NCBI GenBank assembly: GCA_907163345.1
Contig: CAJQUN010000002.1
Location: 42,757,754-42,821,753, forward strand
Direction: 5' to 3'
Source: Haberlea rhodopensis
Taxonomy: Eukaryota > Streptophyta > Magnoliopsida > Lamiales > Gesneriaceae
Length of the DNA stretch: 64,000 nucleotides
Position numbers and translations under genes: made by a program. Below the pieces are notes generated by a model. That model worked only from the letters and a program-made list of their open reading frames with translations, ran no database searches and was not told where the DNA came from. Below are positions 1 through 13,111 of this stretch, piece after piece (within the stretch, counting starts at the first letter, position 1; each line of letters opens with the position of its first letter).

Positions 1-449
1 AAAAAAACAGTATTCTTCACAAAAGAGGTTGCCAAACAAAACAACTATTGGAGAAAAGCAAAAAGCATCAAAACACTTATTTATCAACAACAAGGAGGAG
101 TTTGTTTTTCAAACTACATTAAGGTTGGGGTGAAAGTGGCAGTGAAAGAGGTGTGAGCGGGTATGATTCAACACTAGAAGATGCACCATAGATATCTGTA
201 GATATGCCGCTATCATCATTAGGAAAAAATAAACTTAGAATTAAATTATTAATTCATTAATATGAAATAAGGAAGGAAACAAGTAGGAAAAACATATTGT
301 ACTTCTTTGCAGTTACAGAAGATAAATAAGGAGAATAGCAATGGTAAGACGTTGTATTTACCTGTGCTAGGTTGTACATCTTTTTTTCCTATTGGTTGTT
401 GAGTTGTAACCATCGACGAAATAGTGTAGTTATATTTTACACCATAGTG

Positions 450-2604
450 AGTATCTATTTTCTTTTTTTTATTTGTACAATGAACTGTTGGTCCTTCAAA
501 CTTTCGTTGATAGTTTTGCAGTTTATCTTCTTATCTTGAAGTGAAATAAATTAAGAGAAAACACTGTGAGAAAATAGTAAAGTGAAATTACTGGTGTAGT
601 GCATACAATGTAGCAATAATGACAAATCTCCTTGCCTAATTGCATTAGTTCTGTTGCATTAAGTCCCAAAATACTTTCTGCAAGTTCGCCAAATGCAACA
701 GCATCTAGCTTTGTCCTGTCATCGGAGAGAGTGATTGTAAATTTGGTTCTGAAAAGGTAGAAATAATATTTAATAAAACAAACTTATAAAATTGCTTATA
801 TTAGTAAAAATTATGAACAAAATGGATTAAGGTAATACAAATGTACAACCTTGGCTTTGCAATTGTCTCGGCACGACAGAAGTTGCAAGTTATATTCCAA
901 GCGTGTTCAGCACTTGTTCCTTTTAAACAATTGTCACAAGCCATATACCAGAAATGTTGCTCTTGCTCTGTAATTGTTGCAGTGACTTTGATCCAAAATT
1001 TGTCATCCTATTTAAACATAAGTAATTGTTTTAAGTTCAGAATATAGCAAGAAAATGTATACAAAAAACTTCAAATAAACTTAGTAGATGTCTAAAGATT
1101 ATAAAACATTGTTGATATAAATTAAAACTAAATGTTTGTCTTGAAACTGCAAAATCTTTAACCTATGCACTGAATTTAGAAAAAAATAATGAACTGAATT
1201 TTGGAAAATTAAATGATGATGAAAAGAGCAAGAATCTGACTTACAAGATCATTTGTTACTACATTTGCTATAGAAGAGAAATCATCAGCTGGAATAATTG
1301 TACGAGGCATTGCACGCTTAATTTTTTTTTTCTTCAAGAAGTTGAAGTAGGAACTCATAATTTGTTGCACACCTGATTATGTTGTAATAATGATTGTATT
1401 GTAGGAGTTAGATGTATATAAGATGTAAATGCGTATATAAGAATATATTTGTAGTGAAGGGGAAAAACACCATACCAAGTTCTTAGCAATTGAGTTCGAG
1501 GATATGATGGATTTAAAATAATATTGGCAGAGCCTCTAGCTGAGAGTGATATTCCTGATACATTATATAAATTAGAAAAATTCATCACATGATAATGTAA
1601 TAATGAACAAGAAAAGGAAATAAATCTGGATGGCAGCACAAGTACGAACCATAATAATCAGAAACATGGAGTCTAGTAGCTGCAATTATAGGCATTTTCT
1701 CAGGTGCATCAGTGATAGATGAGCCTTCACTGGAGATCACTTCATTCCACAAAGTGAGTAATAAGGGTGTTTTTCTGTGTAGAAATGCACAAAAAAAGAA
1801 GAAGTTGATGAGTCCAACAATTTAATAGAGACATTAACACAAAAAAAAACTAACTTACTCATCATCCACAATAACAAATTCTTGGACAATCGCCATTCCA
1901 TATTTTGTAGTTATGGTCCGCCGCTCGAGTTTATCAATGACAATAGCTATAACATCTGTACAAACAAACACATATATATCAAATATAAATATATGTATAT
2001 ACATATCATAGGTGTAAATATAATTGAAGAGGTATTTGTACATTAAAATATTATGTAGAATATACCAATAAGAGTGTTGGTATTTATGAACTGTGGAATG
2101 TCAACGAACTTCATAAATTTTGGAGCTCCCAGTTCTGTAGCGAAAGTGTCATCGGTAACATGACGGATGGCAGTGGTTCTGCTTATTAGCCATTGATACA
2201 TGTGTGGTACCATTCTGTACTTGGGTTCAATATACTTAACTCTAGCATTTGATATAAAATATGTTTCTTGAATTTTAAGTATGTCGTGCATCAAAGTTAT
2301 GTCCGGACTGTAAATGATTGCATGTACCTTGGTTTCCTATATAAAAAATTTTAAATGAAAAGACGGACATCAATATAACAAATATGTGTAAGTAAATAAC
2401 GGACCATAAGCATATTTTAAGATGCAAAAAAAATTTAAGTAGATAGAGTGCATACATACATCTTTGTCTAAATAAAAACCTCTGGTATTGTTTGGGGCTG
2501 GATTGAGATTGTCGTGGGCCTTGTTTTTGGACCACCAACACTTTTACTGTCCAATTCTTCATGGTAGGTGTAATATCAGCAACAGGGACAAGTCTTCGAT
2601 GCAT
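450..2604 (-). CDS. Helitron-borne RPA1-like single-stranded-DNA-binding protein, about nine exons
   Basis: This encodes a replication protein A large-subunit homologue, as plant Helitrons commonly carry to coat single-stranded DNA during rolling-circle transposition. Exons I can place on the minus strand are 2604-2486 (first OB fold, WTVKVLVV, ending in SPKQYQR), 2336-2066 (TYFISNARVKY, KFVDIPQF), 1955-1859 (DVIAIVIDKLERR), 1774-1650 (LLLTLWNEVISSEGSS, TRLHVSDYYG), 1554-1476 (GISLSARGSANIILNPSYP), about 1320-1245, 1007-850 (zinc ribbon CDNC and CNFC in the DBD-C region), 748-592 and a short last exon near 528-450. The 2336-2066 to 1554-1476 junctions keep phase. Exon 1 needs one base fewer in a T5 run to join exon 2, so it is probably frameshifted. 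The acceptor of the sixth exon is unclear. It lies directly downstream of the helicase gene. The family call is solid; the exact model is not. Confidence 0.72.
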
Positions 2605-3338
2605 TTTTCAAGTAAGCACTGCATTGAAGAGATTTTTTCGTTGGTGTAACAAATATGCATAAATTGATGTTTAACACTCTCTGTAAATAAATATGGATGA
2701 TGATTATGCACACATGTTCTTATCGATCTACACTGGATATATATGTCAGAATAAATTAAATATGTTGGGAAAAAAATCTTAAACTAAGGAATATTAAAAA
2801 TCCTAAAGGCAGGTAATGAACATATGTAAAGCATGAGAAAAGAATTACGCTTTTTTTTTTGTATGGAATATAAAAAAGGTTTTTATTTTTATCACAAACT
2901 AAGATTAATAAAACGACAATTACAATCAGGAGTCAGGCACATCCAAGATACATGTCCATACCAACAAGAAACATTATCAAAGATGTAGCCAAACAAAGAC
3001 AATACAAAGACACTTCTAATAAAAAGCAGGTGAAAAGGGTTGACAGTTATAGCTGTTGACCGTAGAATATCTGCTTGCGTAAAGAATTTTGAGTAATATA
3101 AGCTACAAACTAATTTCAACAAAAAATAAAGATCTAAAGTATGTAGAATTATATGTTAACTAAAATAATATCCAAATAAATGTACAGTTTTTAAACATAA
3201 ATAAACAGTAAAATTTATTGCATTATTAAAATTTATGATCATATTTTAAAAGAAGAAAGAAACATGTATGATGTTGCATATAGATCTTTTCAAGGAAGCA
3301 AAAACGCTGTGCATATCAGTACAAAAAAAACGTAGTTA
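2605..3338. other. Non-coding spacer between RPA1-like and RepHel genes
   Basis: AT-rich sequence with no ORF that I recognise. It presumably holds the RPA promoter and the RepHel 3' end inside the Helitron. Confidence 0.5.
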
Positions 3339-4690
3339 TTATTGATTTACAAGTTGCAAGATCTCTTTGTAAACAACATTTCTAGTAAACTTGATAGGTT
3401 GATCTTCAACAAATGGAGGATGTATAAGAATCTTTACTGAATTTGCCGTTTTTGCTCGGGAAATTGCAACATATAACTGACCATGACTAAATACTGGTTC
3501 TCTTAAGTATACACCTACAAAATCTAAGGTTTGACCTTGAGCTTTGTTAATCGTCATGGCAAAACATAGTTTTACTGGAAATTGAGTCCTTGTAAATGGA
3601 ATTGGACATTTTGATTTATCAGAAGATTCTAAAGGTATTCTATGAATAAATGTATGTTTTCCGTTAAACTGACCTATTGCAATTTCAGCATGAATAACTT
3701 TTTCTCCTAAACCAAGACAAAATAAGCGTGTACCATTGCATAGTCCCTCGATTGGATTTATGTTTCTTAATAATATAATTGGACAACCGATTTTTAAAGT
3801 CAATATATGTGGTGGTAATCCACTTGTTATGATAGAATTTAAAAAAATCTTCATATTGCCCCTGTTGTGAAGGGTCGCGAGCCTTGTCAAGGCTAACAAA
3901 ATGTTTTATCTCACCAGGAAATTTGTTAATTAAAATTTCATTAATTTCATCAACGCAATCATTCTTTGGTGCTAAAATGGATCTATTTATTACTAAAGTT
4001 GTATCAGTAAAAAAGAGATCTAAACATGGAAAAACAATTTGAATTAAATCATTTTGGTGATCTTTGGCTATCAATAAAAGGTAAAATCATATTTTCTGGA
4101 ATTTTAATTCTATCTTCAAAAACCTCTGGCTCAGTTCCATTACCTACTCTGAGTAGAAAACTGGCAAATAAAGGATCTTCCTTAGCACGCATGTTTTCTC
4201 GCAAAAAAAGTCTATGAACATGTTGAGATAGTTTAGAGCTTGCAAAACTTGCATCTATTGTATCTTCTTTTCTACCTCCAATCACAACGGGTGCAATTTG
4301 CCTATAATCACCGCCAAAAACAATTACCTTCCCACCGAAAGGAACTTGACAATCAGTTAAATCTTGTAAAATATCATCTAAAGCTTCAATGATCTGTCGT
4401 CTAGCCATCGCTATTTCATCCCAAATTATCAATTTGGCACTTACCAATAACTTTGCCAGAGTAGTTTGCTTACTTATTCTACATTTTGTTCTCCCATCAA
4501 TATCTATAGGTATTTTAAAGCGTGAATGTGCAGTTCGACCTCCAGGTAACAGTGCAGCCGCTACGCCGGAGGTGGCGACAGCAAGTGCAATGTAACCTTT
4601 TGATCTGACGCTAGCAAGAATTGCACGGTATAGAAAGGTTTTCCCATTTCCTCCTGGCCCATCTACTAAAAAACACCTCTCGAATTTGAA
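3339..4690 (-). pseudogene. RepHel C-terminal part: Pif1-family helicase (frameshifted)
   Basis: Reading down from about 4690 the minus strand gives Walker A (GPGGNGKT), then SGVAAALLPGGRTAHS, Walker B (LIIWDEIAM) and FGGDYRQIAPVV. These are the Pif1-type SF1B motifs of Helitron helicases. The later motifs lie in ORFs shifted relative to one another: LAPKNDCVDEIN around 3970, then LCFAMTINKAQGQTLD and LYVAISRA at 3570-3440. At least two frameshifts, around 4060 and 3890, break the frame. The protein ends with EILQLVNQ before a stop at 3339. This domain would unwind DNA during Helitron transposition. It is a remnant of the gene whose N-terminus starts at 17340. Confidence 0.85.
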
Positions 4691-4819
4691 TAAATTTTTT
4701 CAGTAATAAAATTAAACGCATTTCTCTGATCGGTGTTTAATTTGTCAAAAGAAAGTAAGTCCGCTTCTGGTATTTCGATATTCCTTTCATAATTAAATTC
4801 TTTTGCATATCTATCTGAT

Positions 4820-5625
4820 TCAGTCAAGCGCATTATCAGTCAAGCGCATTATCAAAGTACTAATATTAAATTCTTTCAAAGATCTACCTAAGCTTTCTAA
4901 AAAGTCATTTATTCCTTGTAAAATTTTAATTTCTATTTCATATTCAGAGAGCTGACCTTGCTTACAGAAATCCTCAGACATATAGATTTTGAATTTTTCC
5001 CACAGAAGTTTGGGATTTGTAGGAGAACAATATACTAAAATGGTGGAAAAAAGCCTTCTTAAGCAATATGGCATTTGATATTGACAGGCTTCTTCGAGGC
5101 ATTGTTCAAGAGATTCATCTGAATCTAGCAATCCTAAACTTGAAGCGGCATCTCGAAATGTATCATGATATATACAAGCCACGGTTTTCAAACAGTCAAA
5201 AGATGTTGGTCCCCTAATATTTTGCAAAAGAATCCTTATATAGTATCTCTCACCCTCTATAGGATTAACATTAGCCATTCTTCCAACTACGATTCCGCGC
5301 TTCCTTAGTGACCACATCTTATATGTTGCATTCCAGACAAAATACTGAGGAAAATCTTTATACAAAAGATTATAGCGCTTCGCTTTATCATCATGAGAGT
5401 TCATGTACAAAAATTCTGTTAACATTGTTTTTGCTGCCATTGGATTAGAAACAACTTGTTCTAAGCTTTGAGAACTCTTAAATGATATATACTGATAATT
5501 AGGAATATGTAACTGTAAAGTATTAACGGGAGGATGTATTTCACTCGTAGGAAAACCAAAAAGCCTCCAAGCCGATTCTGGAGCAGCTATCCACCGTCCG
5601 GATTGAAATTGTTTAATTTCATCTG
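4820..5625 (-). pseudogene. RepHel linker between Rep and helicase domains
   Basis: The minus frame continues from the Rep domain with RWIAAPESAWRLFGFP and then a long ORF (5440-4820) with QYFVWNATYKMWSLRKRG and ERYYIRILLQNIRGPTSF. This is the conserved stretch that joins Rep to the helicase in plant RepHel proteins. A frameshift near 5625 separates it from the Rep ORF, and the region 4700-4820 before Walker A is disturbed (a short motif, AATGCGCTTGACTGA, is partly duplicated near 4830-4850). No independent function is implied. Confidence 0.75.
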
Positions 5626-6714
5626 GAATGGTAGGTAAGAACTTCCAACAATATTATATGTAACTCGATCATGTCCTTTGTATATATATTTATATAAATA
5701 TTTAACTAATTTTATGTCTGAACAAACCTCAACATTAATGTGGCAGTCAAACTTTGCTACTAAATAAGGACAATATGGTACGACCCAACGATTATCAAGT
5801 ATTTTTATCCTTACAAATATAGTTACTCCATCGTTTATCCTTTTATAATTAGGATATGAATTATTCGCATGGCATGTTACATTACAAAAATCTTTCGGAT
5901 AATGGTTTTTACATAAACCATCTCTCATGCATGCATTATTTTTATTAAGTTGGCCACACGGACCATGCATCATATGTTTAACAACTAAAGAATATAGATA
6001 AGGATAGATGTTTTTATTAGGCAATTCCGCGCTTATAAATTTATCGTATGCATCTGGAGATCTGATCTTATATTTGTTTGTCATTATTAGAAGCCAATGC
6101 GCATGAGGAAGGCCACGTTTTTGGAATTCAATTACATATGTGTAAGCTATAACCTCCCCAAATATCTTTTTATTTATCAATTCATCTCGTAATTCCTCAA
6201 GCCTCAACCTAAAAACTCTTGCTAATAGATCTGATCTATTTTGTGGTAATTCATGCGCGAGTATTTTAGAAGTGATTTCAGGCCATTTAGGATTGCAGGT
6301 CATTGTCAAGAAAACATCTGGTTTCCCATATTTTTGAACCAAAGTCATTGCATCTATATATCTCTTATGCATATCTCTAGGACCTCCAATAAATGATGCA
6401 GGGAGTATGATTCGTTGGCCAATTTTGTTTGGATCATTTTCACCATATATACCAAGGCTGTCTACTATGCCCTGAAGAGACTCAGTTCTTGCATTTTTTT
6501 GTCTTTGCTCAAGACGGAAGTAATCTAGCCTTTGTGTTTCAACTTTAATGTACATATCATTCATGTATTGCTGTAATAATCTATTAGAATGCAGTAATAT
6601 TGATTTATCACCCAGTCGCATTTGAAGCCTATAACAGTAATATTCTCGAGCGGATATGGTTTCCCTTTTTTTTGGAGAACTGTTGACAACTGCAAATTTG
6701 AAGAGATCGAACAT
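5587..6714 (-). pseudogene. RepHel Rep (HUH, Y2) endonuclease domain
   Basis: This 375-residue open stretch is the Helitron_like_N/Rep region. The HUH motif is present as GLPHAHWLLI, and the two-tyrosine motif is present as LVKYLYKYIYKGHDR. Upstream landmarks are REYYCYRLQMR and the conserved VFLTMTCNPKWPEI; CGQLNKNNACM and CKNHYPKDFC follow. All catalytic residues look intact, so decay is recent or patchy. In the family this domain nicks and religates single-stranded DNA for rolling-circle transposition. The methionine at 6714 is internal to the original protein. Continuity toward the N-terminus is lost at the LARD insertion (6923/15697) and by frameshifts just before it. Confidence 0.88.
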
Positions 6715-6923
6715 TGAATATCATCGTAGAGAAGCAAATAAAATATATACCAATTGTAATATTAAAATTAAATGAAATATTTGGAACATGCCTTCTGCCT
6801 CAGCTTGTAGTAACTGGGCGCCTGAAGAAACATGTGAAGGATGTGCCAAATTTTGACCTTCACAATATCTTGTTCGTTTTCTACAACCAATTCTGTTACA
6901 AGGAGTTCTTCTAATGCCTGCAT
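6715..6923 (-). pseudogene. RepHel fragment between Rep domain and LARD insertion
   Basis: The minus strand here continues the RepHel gene in broken frames up to the LARD boundary. A recognisable piece reads LLQAEAEG. The last five bases, 6919-6923 (TGCAT), are one copy of the LARD target-site duplication. Confidence 0.55.
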
Positions 6924-9482
6924 TGTAAGGATCCCCGTGCCCTTAACCCGTTATTAGTGTATTAAGCCATACCATTAGTGCATATAATCATACTATCATG
7001 GGGAAAACCATATGCAAGTGCAATACCATATGCTATCCAGAAGATTTCTTGCATTCAATCCACATAATATTCATATTCCCCAACAAAGATTATTCATATA
7101 ACATGCACCCTCATAATACACTAACATGCTCTTAGTGTATTTAGCAATTCCGTATTTAATTGCATGTAACCATAAATGAATAGAGAAGAGTCGTAACCCA
7201 TTTATACATTTCATATACACGTAAAACGTACTCACATAAGAGCACCCAATGAACACGCGTGTATCTAATGTATAAAAGCACTCTACCGGGTACCGTTACT
7301 GGCACTTCAATCCTGGAAGCACCTCCCAAGCATAGCTCGACCTCAACTCTAGCTCTATGCGCTTATTCAACCAGTTCTGGTACCTCGATCCTGGAAGTAC
7401 CTCAATCAACAGCCCGAGCTCAATCTCCAAAGCTGCTGCTACACCTGTAACACCTGCCCCAACAGAGACAGACCCCACACGGGGTGAGCATACCAATACC
7501 ACCAATCCGAAAATCATAACATTGCATTTCAAATACAGAATGTAAATGCCATAATTTAAATGATACTCCCTGGATGGTAACACCCTCATCCGGGATCCCC
7601 CGTATTGTCCATGTTCTCAAAATAACCAAACTCATCAAATTCCCAAAGCCAGTTAATCGTCACATAGATTAACTAATACCGTTCTATTATGCCAGTTCCA
7701 TGATCAATATGGTAAAATCATAATATAAAAGACCATAGATCTCACATATATCTAACCAATAATTCCGTGTTCCATTTCGTTGCTCGCTCCATAATAGCGG
7801 CATACTAAACCTCGCGCACGCTCAACAATAGCGGCGTCATAACCGATGGTCGCTCAACGGCGACAGCATCCCAAATCATTGCTCGCTCAAAAGCGGCACC
7901 GTATGGTTCCCAATGTATAACCATTTGACGTGAATACCATTTACCAGGTATATCATTATCCATTTATAGTAAGTATCATACACCATGCATTTCAATACAT
8001 ATTCGATGCAATTACCACATGCCACATATTTCAATATCCATATAATGCAATTATCACACCCCATGTGTTCCAATGCCCATTTCATACAATTATCACATAC
8101 CGTGCATTTTATAGTTGCAACACTATAATAGGCTATGCTCGTACGTCATACGTACCTTAAGTCTCCGTAGTCCAAGCCAAACCTTGCTTGAGTTCCATGC
8201 CTCGAGAAATATGTGCTAAAACACATAAACAACTCACAATCAAGAATAAGCATGCGATCACGTGCCCACGCACGTTTGCAAACCTCAAAACCCATCGTCA
8301 ATCCATGACGATTACCAAAATAAAAGCCCCCCGGCTAAACATGCATAATACCCAAAATATACCATTTAACAAGTTTAAAAGATAACCAAGAATTCAACCG
8401 GGAATTCCGTTTTATTAAACTTTGGCCTCAACCAAATCCATTTTAAAAGCATAGCATTCCCATTGGAATGTAGACATTGCCCCGGAAACGGCCCCTTTAA
8501 ACCTCGGTTCCAAAATCCCAACATTTCCAAAAATTTAAAAAAAACAACATCCTGCAAGCGGCGATCGATCGCCTCAAACATTGCGATCGATCGCCTCCAA
8601 CCAGTGGCCAAAAGCGCCTACTCGCGATCGATCGCCACCCTTCGCGATCGATCGCCTTGGACACGCGATCGATCGCCTGCACTGTTCATCATCTTTGATT
8701 TCAACAGCCGCCCGTCGCGATCGATCGCCCCACCTCGGTGATCGATCGCCACCTGCAATTTTCCGAAAAATTCGAGCTTCCATGGTGTTTTTCACACCCA
8801 AACTCAAAACCAGCACCCCAAACTCACTTAACACCACAAATACACGAATTAAGCTCAATAAAAACACTTAAACCCAACATTTTGATTTTCAACCAAAACC
8901 CCCAAATTCCATAACCAAAACACCACCCAACCAAACACTACAATACTAGTACCAAAACGAAGACCACGACGAGGGGAAGAGTAATACCTGATTATCTTCG
9001 AGAAAACCGATCTCCGAGCCAAGCTACCCGCGATTTCTCCTCCAAGAGAGAAAAGGGAAATGGGGGAGAAGGGTTTGGGCGATGAGAGAGGGAAGAGAGG
9101 GAAAGATTCCGTGCCAAATGACGGAATACCGAGTCCACTTGGTATATATAGCAAAAATGCCCCAAAATACCAATACCCCCACAATTACATCATGATTCAT
9201 TAAAAATCATCTGTTTACAAAAACTCTCTCTCCAACATTAAATCCCCAGACTGGCCCCAACATAAGGCACGCCGGACCCCAAGTCCCACTAAAAACCCAA
9301 CTCACAGGTTTTCCACCAAAATGAGAATACAATCTCAACCTTTGGATCCAACGGTCCCAAATGCCCGATTTAACAACCTCGGGAGACCCAAAACCGCAAT
9401 TAATTCCTAATTGCCACAATTAAAAATCCATCAAGGATTAATACCACACCGGGATTAACATCATTAATCCCCGGACATCACA
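6924..9482 (-). repeat. LARD 3' LTR (left copy)
   Basis: This 2.56-kb LTR matches 13116-15696 along its whole length. It contains a cluster of seven GATCGATC palindromes (8560-8750) and, near 7780-7895, several TCGCT...GCGGCAT motifs that recur in the element's leader. The ORFs inside it are equally open in several frames and look incidental. Confidence 0.9.
8560..8750. repeat. Cluster of seven GCGATCGATCGC palindromes in the left LTR
   Basis: The self-complementary 12-mer GCGATCGATCGC, usually extended to CGCGATCGATCGCC, occurs seven times in about 190 bp with irregular spacing of about 18-55 bp. The last copy is degenerate (TGATCGATCGCC). The cluster sits mid-LTR. Confidence 0.9.
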
Positions 9483-11879
9483 ATTATCCCCCACTAATAC
9501 AATTTCGTCCTCGCAATTGCACCGGTGTACTCCACGTAACACTAGGACTACACCAACAAAACGAAACCTCAACCCCGATTCTGGACCACATCAGAATCGA
9601 ATTAACAACCACGAGAACACCCATCTCGCACCAAGCTCTAATATAGAGCAAACGCCAAAACCAATACAAACCCGAAAGATAACAACATACCTCGACATGA
9701 ATCGTCTCAGAAGTCCGTCCGCCACGACTGCAAATCAACCAAATCTCTATTGGTTCTGACATAGATATCATCCCGTGATATTCATCACTTGCCCACGATG
9801 CTTGACACGCATCGTCATGATGGGGACCACTAGTATACAACAGTATACTCACAGAAAATCCGGCTTTCGCTTCCCAGTCCATCTCCTCCAAAGGAGTAGT
9901 TGCATCACTTGCAACCCGGATCGGGTTACCCACGGTCACCGATCCACACAAAGCACATCTCCGAAGATGTTTATACCGGTGTGTTCCAAGAAATTATATC
10001 TTGGTCCCGACACACAATCAAGACTTCACAAAGTCTCAAGTTCCACAGAGGTCATGCAAGACAATCAATTGCATTCCCGCCACGCGTGTCAACCACGACA
10101 CCAAACAAATCCGAGTCCTGGCCACCCCTTGTCTATCCTGGGATTTAACAATCCTAAAACAGGGAGGCTATCGAATCAACCAGCAAGAACTACCATGGTT
10201 TCAAAACACGACAATCCCTCCTCAGGGGGAAGTCAAACAACCCTCACGATCATTCATCAGAATGCATCGTGCCATCGAGATTACCGATCTCGAGGTTCCA
10301 CAATCTCACACCGGAGATTCACCAAACCAAGCATACAACCTCGACGTTCAACAATGAACAAAATAACGTTGGCATTCGTATACACTCACGACATACATGC
10401 CCAAACACCAATCACAACATGCATACGCAATGCAATAGACTCGGGTATCTCTAATCATACCCAAATCCCAAAACCAACTGTCACCTCAATTATTCTCACC
10501 CCACGGAGAATGATGGTTGACAAACCAAAACCAAAGGGTGTGATTTCAACATCACCACACGAACCAAAATAACGAATCTCCCCAAAAGATTCAACCGGTA
10601 GGTATCATAATACCGCCTTCCTCTCAAGGAAAAGTCATGAATCCATGATCCTCCAATCCTCGAACCACCGTTCGGAAGACCTGGATATATTTATACCGAA
10701 ACATATCCCGAAACCCTGAAATACTCAATTGGTTCAAAATAGTGCATCAAAGCAATTATTACCAAATCGAAACCCGTATACACCATGTATACTCATCAAA
10801 AGATACTCTGTACTAAGACCATAGTACTACACAGTCTCGAGTATTCTCCGGAGACGTCTCCTCGAACGTCTCACCGGAAGTATGAAGCTATCACATAGCC
10901 CGACACTAGTAGGGCTTACCCCGGTTGATTCACGATAAACTCACAACCAATACCAGTTGTCTCCATGACAGTACAAACCAAATCTCTCCAGGAGATAAAA
11001 TCAGTATAGCAGTGTTACCCCCACTAGCTATACTCCACAATTCTAATTGTGACTCCCGTCGCATTTCCTATGCAAGGATGCTCAATCAGAGCTAACAATG
11101 ACTTGTTGACACTCACGTTGGCATTCCCAACAGAATTGAGCTGCCCCATAACAAGTCTCTCAAACATTCGACGTATAAACGTCTCCGTGAGGTATTCCCT
11201 GCCTCAATCATGCCACATAAAGACTACAAGAGTCTACCAAAAGTCCTCATCGTCTCATCATACGATTCACTGAACTCGAATCCAACGAGTAGTATAATGA
11301 CTATCACAAGCACGCTAAAACAGTGCAACCATACCTGGCTAGCGATCCGCTGGCCCCATAGGCTCATACCAACCTATCAACGTGACACACGTTCCATCCC
11401 GGTATACCATACCGCACAAACCATTAGAGTTGTGGGTCATCGCCCAACATATCTCTAAAACACCAAAGTACAATGGACAACCCGGCGTCCATGCTTAATT
11501 ACCATGCAATCCTAATCCATTAGGACTTATTCCACACCTTGAGGGTGGGTGTAACCATGCTTACTTCTCATCACAATAACAAGCGAGTAGTTTCCTCAAT
11601 GACTACTCTTACCACCAATCACTTGGCCTTAGCCATCCCAGCGAGCATACCCGAGGTATCATTGCTCGACAAATATTTACCTCTATAATACAATGCGGTA
11701 CACTCACCGGTACAATGCATCAATGCTCCATCGAGCAAACCTGCTCGGCAAAAGGTCTCGTCAACTAGTGACCCAGACTCTACCATGTGCCCACCATCGG
11801 CACTCAAACCATACAACCAAATACATAAACATGAATGCATTATTCACCAAAACGATGCCACGCGTCCACATAGACATCC

Positions 11880-12010
11880 CAAATAACATCGTCAAACATA
11901 TGACGGTACCTGTCGATACACGACACTCATAATCTCATCGTCAAACACATGACGGCACATGTCGATATACGACATCCATAATCTCATCGTCAACACATGA
12001 CGGTATAAAA
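11880..12010. repeat. Short tandem repeat block (CGTCAAACACATGACGG units)
   Basis: Roughly 55-bp units containing ATCGTCAAACACATGACGG and GTCGATATACGACAT repeat two to three times. Each unit holds two small inverted repeats, CGTC...GACG and GTCGATA...TACGAC. Confidence 0.7.
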
Positions 12011-12229
12011 CAACACATGGAATTCACAACAATGATATCAAAAGTAATTTGCCATACCTCATCGCTATCAAGATAGCGGAATACCTGTATCCATCGTCCA
12101 CCAGCGGTACATAAGCAACATCCATCGCTCGTAGGCGGCATAATCCAGTGCTACACACATAGCGGTATAATCCATCGCTATAGAATCGGCGGCATGATCC
12201 CTCGCCATAAAGTCAGCGGCATAAAACAT

Positions 12230-12370
12230 CGCTATAAATACCTGGCGGTATGAACCATCGTCAATAGAATACCCGGCGGCATGAACCATCGCCAATAGAA
12301 TACCCGGCGGAATGAACCATTGCCAATAGAATACCTGGCGGCATGAACCATCGCCAATAGAATAGCGGAA
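12230..12370. repeat. 31-bp minisatellite in LARD leader
   Basis: About four tandem copies of a 31-bp unit (CATGAACCATCGCCAATAGA plus ATACCCGGCGG) with a few substitutions. It shares the CATCG...GCGGCAT theme of the neighbouring block. Confidence 0.8.
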
Positions 12371-12427
12371 TAATCGCGGACTCAAGAGGTACTCACACCC
12401 ATGTAGTACTTTGTTCCTGATCGCATC

Positions 12428-12890
12428 GCTACGTCATGACAGCGGCATCATCGCTTCGACGTGACATCGGCATGTATCATCGCTTCGACACGACAGCGGC
12501 ATCATCGCTTCGACATGACGGTGGTACCATCGCTTCGACGTGACAGCGACATTTACCATCGCTTCGACACGACAGCGGCATTTACCATCGTTCCGACATG
12601 ACAGCGGAAATACCCCTCGCTTCGACATATTAGCGGCATAATATCCCTCGCAATAGTAATATGACAGCGGCATTATCCTTCGCTTCGACATATTTGCGGC
12701 AAATATTCTTCATCGCTATAATATGACAGCGGCAAGTATTCACATCGCTACGCCATGCATGCAACCGTAATGCATAATCCGTATTCCAATAATTGTTTCG
12801 GCACGACAGCGGCATTTACCATCGCTTCGACGTGACAGCGGCATTTACCATCGCTTCGACACGACAGCGGCATCATCGCTTCGACGTGCA
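12428..12890. repeat. TCGCTTCGAC/GACAGCGGCAT minisatellite in LARD leader
   Basis: More than a dozen units of about 22-30 bp are built from ATCGCTTCGACRYGACAGCGGCAT with an optional TTACC. Unit lengths vary because the ATTTACC portion comes and goes. The array lies a few hundred bases from the primer site, so it would be in the 5' leader of the transcript. Confidence 0.85.
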
Positions 12891-13099
12891 TGCAACCGTA
12901 ATGCATAGTCCATGTCTCATACGACCCTACAACCACCATGGTTAGCAATAACATATTCCAATTATGAACACATATCATAAATGCACATAAGCAATATAGT
13001 TGTGCCACGCAACACTAACTACCATCGTGCATAAGTATGTGCTTCTCATTCTCATTATCATTTTCCTAGGCCCTCAACAGCCCCAAAGAGCTAACCACT

Positions 13100-13111
13100 G
13101 CTCTGATACCA
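13100..13111 (-). other. LARD primer-binding site (tRNA-iMet type)
   Basis: The minus strand reads TGGTATCAGAGC four bases inside the 5' LTR end (13116). It matches the 3' end of plant initiator tRNA-Met, the commonest primer of plant LTR elements. Confidence 0.85.

Noticed and set aside
8463..8871. Overlapping ORFs on both strands within the LTR (also 14655-15128)
   Set aside because: They arise because the repeated GATCGATC palindrome reads open on both strands (RSIA/DRSP repeats); there is no sign of coding selection.
9775..10572. 265-residue plus-strand ORF in the LARD interior
   Set aside because: It runs against the element's orientation, is low-complexity (Thr/Pro/His/Ser) and overlaps other open frames; no domain is visible.
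12230..12890. Regularly spaced repeats that might suggest a CRISPR array
   Set aside because: Unit and spacer lengths vary, the spacers are themselves repeats, and the sequence is inside a plant LTR element; it is a minisatellite.
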